NCBI RefSeq assembly: GCF_004295645.1 | Contig: NZ_CP034752.1 | Location: 2,542,001 to 2,606,000 of the forward strand | Length of the DNA: 64,000 nt | Reading direction: 5' to 3' | Source of the DNA: Limnobaculum zhutongyuii | GTDB lineage: Bacteria; Pseudomonadota; Gammaproteobacteria; Enterobacterales; Enterobacteriaceae | In this document: positions 60,880 through 64,000 of the stretch, one piece after another | Layout: every line of letters begins with the position of its first letter | How positions within the stretch are numbered: position 1 is the stretch's first letter | Translations under genes and position numbers: made by a program | The notes under the pieces: generated by a model | What the model saw: only the letters and a program-made list of their open reading frames with translations | What the model was told of the DNA's origin: nothing | Database searches by the model: none

Positions 60880-61965
60880 TTACCAACGTGGAACGTCTGA
60901 TTTCACGTCATTGCACTGTGCGCGGTTGCGCATCAAGTGATCCATTAAAACAATTGCCATCATCGCTTCTGCGATCGGCACCGCACGAATACCTACACAA
61001 GGGTCATGACGACCGCGGGTAATCATTTCTACTGCTTCGCCCTGCTTATTGATCGTCCGTCCAGGAATGGTAATGCTGGACGTTGGTTTCAGCGCAATAT
61101 TGGCAACAATTTGCTGTCCACTGCTGATACCACCGAGAATGCCGCCAGCGTGGTTACTCAGGAACCCTTCTGGTGTAATCTCATCACGATTTTCACTGCC
61201 GCGTTTATTGACTACGGCAAATCCATCACCAATCTCAACCCCTTTGACCGCATTAATGCTCATCAAAGCATGGGCCAGATCGGCATCTAAACGGTCAAAA
61301 ACCGGCTCACCTAATCCAACAGGCACCGCATCCGCCACGACCGTTACTTTGGCACCGATGGAGTCACCCGCCTTTCTTAATTCGCGCATTAGTTCATCCA
61401 GCGCTTCCAGACGATCGACATCCGGGCAGAAAAAAGGATTCTGCTCTACCTGATCCCAGTCTTTTAGCTCGCAGCTAATATCACCCATTTGTGACAGATA
61501 ACCACGAATCTGAATACCAAACTGCTGCTGCAAATACTTTTTGGCAATCGCGCCAGCTGCTACGCGCATCGCCGTTTCACGGGCAGAAGAACGGCCGCCA
61601 CCGCGATAATCACGCAGGCCATATTTTTGCTGGTAGGTGTAATCAGCATGCCCGGGACGAAACAGATCTTTAATTTCGCCATAATCCTGTGAGCGCTGAT
61701 CGGTGTTCTCTATCAACAGACCAATACTGGTGCCGGTAGTGACCCCTTCAAATACGCCGGATAAGATACGCACGCTGTCAGGCTCACGACGCTGAGTAGT
61801 ATAGCGGGAAGTCCCCGGACGACGACGATCCAGATCGTGCTGCAGGTCTGCCTCGGTCAAAGGAATACCCGGAGGTACACCGTCAACAATACATCCCAAT
61901 GCAACACCGTGCGACTCACCAAAGGTCGTCACACGAAATAATTCTCCAATACTGTTCCCTGCCAT
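60880..61965 (-). CDS. aroC: Chorismate synthase AroC
   Basis: 361 residues, same as E. coli. Converts EPSP to chorismate with reduced FMN, last common step of aromatic synthesis. Signatures: GELFRVTTFGESHG, YGLRDYRGGGRSSARET, SNHAGGILGGISSGQ, KGRHDPCVGIRAVPIAEAM (as RGRHDPCVGIR). AAGGAG five bases before the ATG at 61965 fixes the start over a GTG one codon earlier. Confidence 0.98.
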   Translation of the reverse strand: MAGNSIGELFRVTTFGESHGVALGCIVDGVPPGIPLTEADLQHDLDRRRPGTSRYTTQRREPDSVRILSGVFEGVTTGTSIGLLIENTDQRSQDYGEIKDLFRPGHADYTYQQKYGLRDYRGGGRSSARETAMRVAAGAIAKKYLQQQFGIQIRGYLSQMGDISCELKDWDQVEQNPFFCPDVDRLEALDELMRELRKAGDSIGAKVTVVADAVPVGLGEPVFDRLDADLAHALMSINAVKGVEIGDGFAVVNKRGSENRDEITPEGFLSNHAGGILGGISSGQQIVANIALKPTSSITIPGRTINKQGEAVEMITRGRHDPCVGIRAVPIAEAMMAIVLMDHLMRNRAQCNDVKSDVPRW

Positions 61966-62050
61966 CACAGCTCCTTAGCTGTTATTTATCATCAGAGCGT
62001 TCAATAGCCCGGTAAAAGTGATTGTCGCAACCATTTAGCTGCGGTAAAGC

Positions 62051-62983
62051 TTAGTCTCGATAAATGCGAAAATGCTCGCTGCACGCCAGCAGTTGGTCCC
62101 GCGTTAGCATAAATACGCCATCGCCGCCGAACTCAAATTCCAGCCAGGTAAATGGAATATCCGGATATTCATCCATCAGATGCACCATGCTGTTACCCAC
62201 TTCACAAATCAATACGCCGTCTTCATTCAGATAATCTGGCGCACGAGCCAGAATACGGCGCACTAATTTCAAACCATCAGTACCCGCCGCTAGCCCCAGC
62301 TCAGGTTCATAGCGGAACTCTTTTGGCAGGTCGGACATATCTTCCGCATCCACATAAGGCGGATTGGTAACGATTAAATCATATTTTACCGGCGGCATAT
62401 CGCGGAACAAGTCTGAACGAATTGGCGTAACCCGATGCTCCATCCGATGAGCTTCAATATTTTGTTCAGTGACTGCCAGCGCATCGACAGAGATATCAAC
62501 CGCATCAACTTCCGCTTCCGGGAAAGCATAGGCACAAGCTATTGCAATACAACCACTGCCGGTACACATATCCAGAATGGTTTGCGGTTCCTGAGCGATC
62601 AGCGATTCAAAACGATGATTAATCAGTTCACCAATTGGCGAACGAGGCACTAATACTCGCTCATCAACAAAGAATTCATGACCGGCAAACCAGGCTTTAT
62701 TCGTCAGATAGGCCACAGGTAAACGCTCGTTTACCCGGCGAATAACTCGCTCAACAATGCGCTGGCGTTCACTGAGCGTCAGACGAGAAAAATACATTTC
62801 CGGTGGAATATCCAGCGGCAGGAACAGGGTTGGCAGTACCAGTTGAACAGCTTCATCCCATGGATTATCCGTTCCATGTCCATAATAAATACTTGCCGCA
62901 TTAAAACGACTGACGGACCAACGCAGCATATCCTGAATGGTATGCATATCGTTAACCACTTCATCTACAAAAATTTTGTCCAA
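62051..62983 (-). CDS. prmB: Ribosomal protein uL3 glutamine methyltransferase PrmB
   Basis: 310 residues, same as E. coli when started at the TTG at 62983, which has GGAGG six bases upstream; the open frame reaches 62998. SAM-dependent methylation of Gln150 of ribosomal protein L3. Motifs: LDMCTGSGCIAIACAY (SAM site) and LIVTNPPYVDAEDMSDL with the NPPY substrate-Gln motif. Divergent from smrB, which also has a TTG start. Confidence 0.95.
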   Translation of the reverse strand: MDKIFVDEVVNDMHTIQDMLRWSVSRFNAASIYYGHGTDNPWDEAVQLVLPTLFLPLDIPPEMYFSRLTLSERQRIVERVIRRVNERLPVAYLTNKAWFAGHEFFVDERVLVPRSPIGELINHRFESLIAQEPQTILDMCTGSGCIAIACAYAFPEAEVDAVDISVDALAVTEQNIEAHRMEHRVTPIRSDLFRDMPPVKYDLIVTNPPYVDAEDMSDLPKEFRYEPELGLAAGTDGLKLVRRILARAPDYLNEDGVLICEVGNSMVHLMDEYPDIPFTWLEFEFGGDGVFMLTRDQLLACSEHFRIYRD

Positions 62984-63185
62984 TGAGCCCTCCGGCAAGG
63001 AATAGAATTCGCAAATAACCTCCTAGTTTGCCACGAAGCTTGTAACAAATCAGCTGGAATCAAGCGTAATTCTGCTATCAGTTCAACACAAATAATCCCA
63101 CTCATTTTAGATCTGACGTGGACAGAACGCTCGTTCGGGTTACACTAAGCGTTATCTTTTATCACATTTAGTCAATTTTGAACTC

Positions 63186-63737
63186 TTGAAGAAAAATAAA
63201 TTTACCTTATCAGATGAAGAACATGCGCTATTTCGGGACTCGGTTCGAGGAATAAAACCCCTGCGCCAGGATAAGGCTCTGCATCGTATTAAACCCAAAG
63301 TTAAAAAACGGCCGGTAGAACGTCTGCTTCAGGAACAGATGGATGCCAGCTTCTATTTTTCTGATGAATTTCAACCTCTGTTGAGTGAGGATAGCCCGAT
63401 TCGTTATGTGCGCCCCGGCGCTAATAGCTATGAGGTAAAAAAACTCCGACGTGGTGATTACTCACCAGAGCTGTTTCTTGACCTGCATGGGTTAACACAA
63501 GCAGAGGCTAAACAAGAGTTAGGCGCATTAATCGCCGCCTGCCGCCGGGAGCATGTTCACTGTGCCTGTATTATGCATGGCTATGGTACATACGTACTGA
63601 AACAGCAAACGCCGCTGTGGCTGGCCCAACATCCGGATGTGATGGCCTTTCATCAGGCACCCAAAGAGTTCGGTGGTAACGCCTCAATATTGGTATTAAT
63701 TGCTCAGGAAACTTCGGAAGAACCCTCTCCATTCTGA
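63186..63737 (+). CDS. smrB: Ribosome rescue endonuclease SmrB
   Basis: 183 residues, same as E. coli. Cleaves mRNA between collided ribosomes, feeding rescue by tmRNA. N-terminal basic tail, then Smr domain: LRRGDYSPELFLDLHGLTQ (DLHG), LGALIAACRREHVHCACIM, HGYGTYVLKQQTPLWLAQHP. Starts with TTG at 63186; the N-terminus KKNKFTLSDEEHALF aligns with E. coli. 203 bases from divergent prmB. Confidence 0.94.
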   Translation: MKKNKFTLSDEEHALFRDSVRGIKPLRQDKALHRIKPKVKKRPVERLLQEQMDASFYFSDEFQPLLSEDSPIRYVRPGANSYEVKKLRRGDYSPELFLDLHGLTQAEAKQELGALIAACRREHVHCACIMHGYGTYVLKQQTPLWLAQHPDVMAFHQAPKEFGGNASILVLIAQETSEEPSPF

Positions 63738-63812
63738 CTTCACGCTATTTTCACATACGCCAGTTAACCTGCCGGAAAGTCTGATGATGTCCAGCGCAGG
63801 GAGTTGCCACAT

Positions 63813-64000
63813 ATGAGTAAAACACATCGAATAATAAATAACGCCGTCTGGTTTACCCTTTTTGGGCCGTTAATTGGACTGATTATTGCGATTCCCACGA
63901 TATATATCTATACGGGTTATCCATCTGGTTTCTTCCGCGATATCATCCGTGAGCTACCTTTTGCTCTGCTCATTACCTATATCTGGGGAAGTTTGCCAGC
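63813..64000 (+). CDS. Hypothetical integral membrane protein (partial, N-terminal 62 residues)
   Basis: ATG at 63813 preceded by GGGAG; the frame stays open to the right edge. Reads MSKTHRIINNAVWFTLFGPL, one TM helix (~12-35), a short loop (YPSGFFRDIIREL) and the start of a second helix. Differs from the sixA gene found after smrB in E. coli. Family not recognised from this part. Confidence 0.6.
   Translation, partial: MSKTHRIINNAVWFTLFGPLIGLIIAIPTIYIYTGYPSGFFRDIIRELPFALLITYIWGSLP

Overview
The window is a chromosomal segment of a gamma-proteobacterium of the order Enterobacterales. Gene order and protein sequences follow Escherichia coli closely: ybaP-ybaK-fsr-ybaL-hemH-adk-htpG-recR-ybaB-dnaX-apt-ybaN-priC-ybaM-acrR-acrAB, then ffs-atl-ybaY-tesB, amtB-glnK, mdlAB-decR, and finally fabB-mnmC-yfcL-epmC-yfcA-mepA-aroC-prmB-smrB. 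The moderate GC content and extra loci suggest a deeper branch than Escherichia/Salmonella (Budviciaceae such as Budvicia, Pragia or Limnobaculum would fit), but this is inference and no species marker is present.

Region by region. 1-1.0 kb: start of a LevR-like sigma-54 activator (cut by the left edge) and a doubtful small ORF. 1-15.5 kb: housekeeping genes for tRNA editing, transport, haem, adenylate kinase, Hsp90, recombination/replication and purine salvage, with a perfect sigma-32 promoter before htpG, a dnaX programmed frameshift signal and a GC-rich palindromic element between recR and htpG. 15.5-19.2 kb: a secreted von Willebrand A protein with its own two-component system, sitting where E. 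coli has mscK. 19.2-27 kb: ybaM, ychN, acrR/acrAB with a clear AcrR operator, an MbfA-type ferritin-VIT1 iron exporter and a DUF305 protein. 27.3-40.8 kb: the accessory island. 40.8-53 kb: ffs, atl, tesB, sdaC, amtB-glnK with sigma-54 promoter, two tandem Asr-like acid-shock genes, mdlAB, decR/cdsH. 53-64 kb: rhtA, fabB, mnmC and the aroC neighbourhood, with an array of seven tight RNA-like hairpins between mnmC and yfcL.

The most unusual locus is at 29.1-39.9 kb. A tightly overlapping minus-strand operon encodes a GNAT-like protein, a GH3-family acyl-adenylating enzyme, four paralogous B12-binding-domain radical SAM proteins, a second GNAT-like protein, a PAP2 phosphatase and a membrane-anchored NTF2-like protein, facing a convergent membrane fatty-acid desaturase. 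I do not recognise it as a characterised pathway. The enzyme set suggests synthesis of an unusual modified acyl chain, lipid or N-acyl product (inference). Three of its genes carry lesions in this sequence: a TAG in the desaturase, a TAG in the third radical SAM gene and a +1 in a homopolymer in the fourth. A neighbouring transglycosylase-like gene is also frameshifted. Either the island is decaying here or the assembly has errors. The two radical SAM lesions both fall just after the catalytic core and remove the same C-terminal extension.
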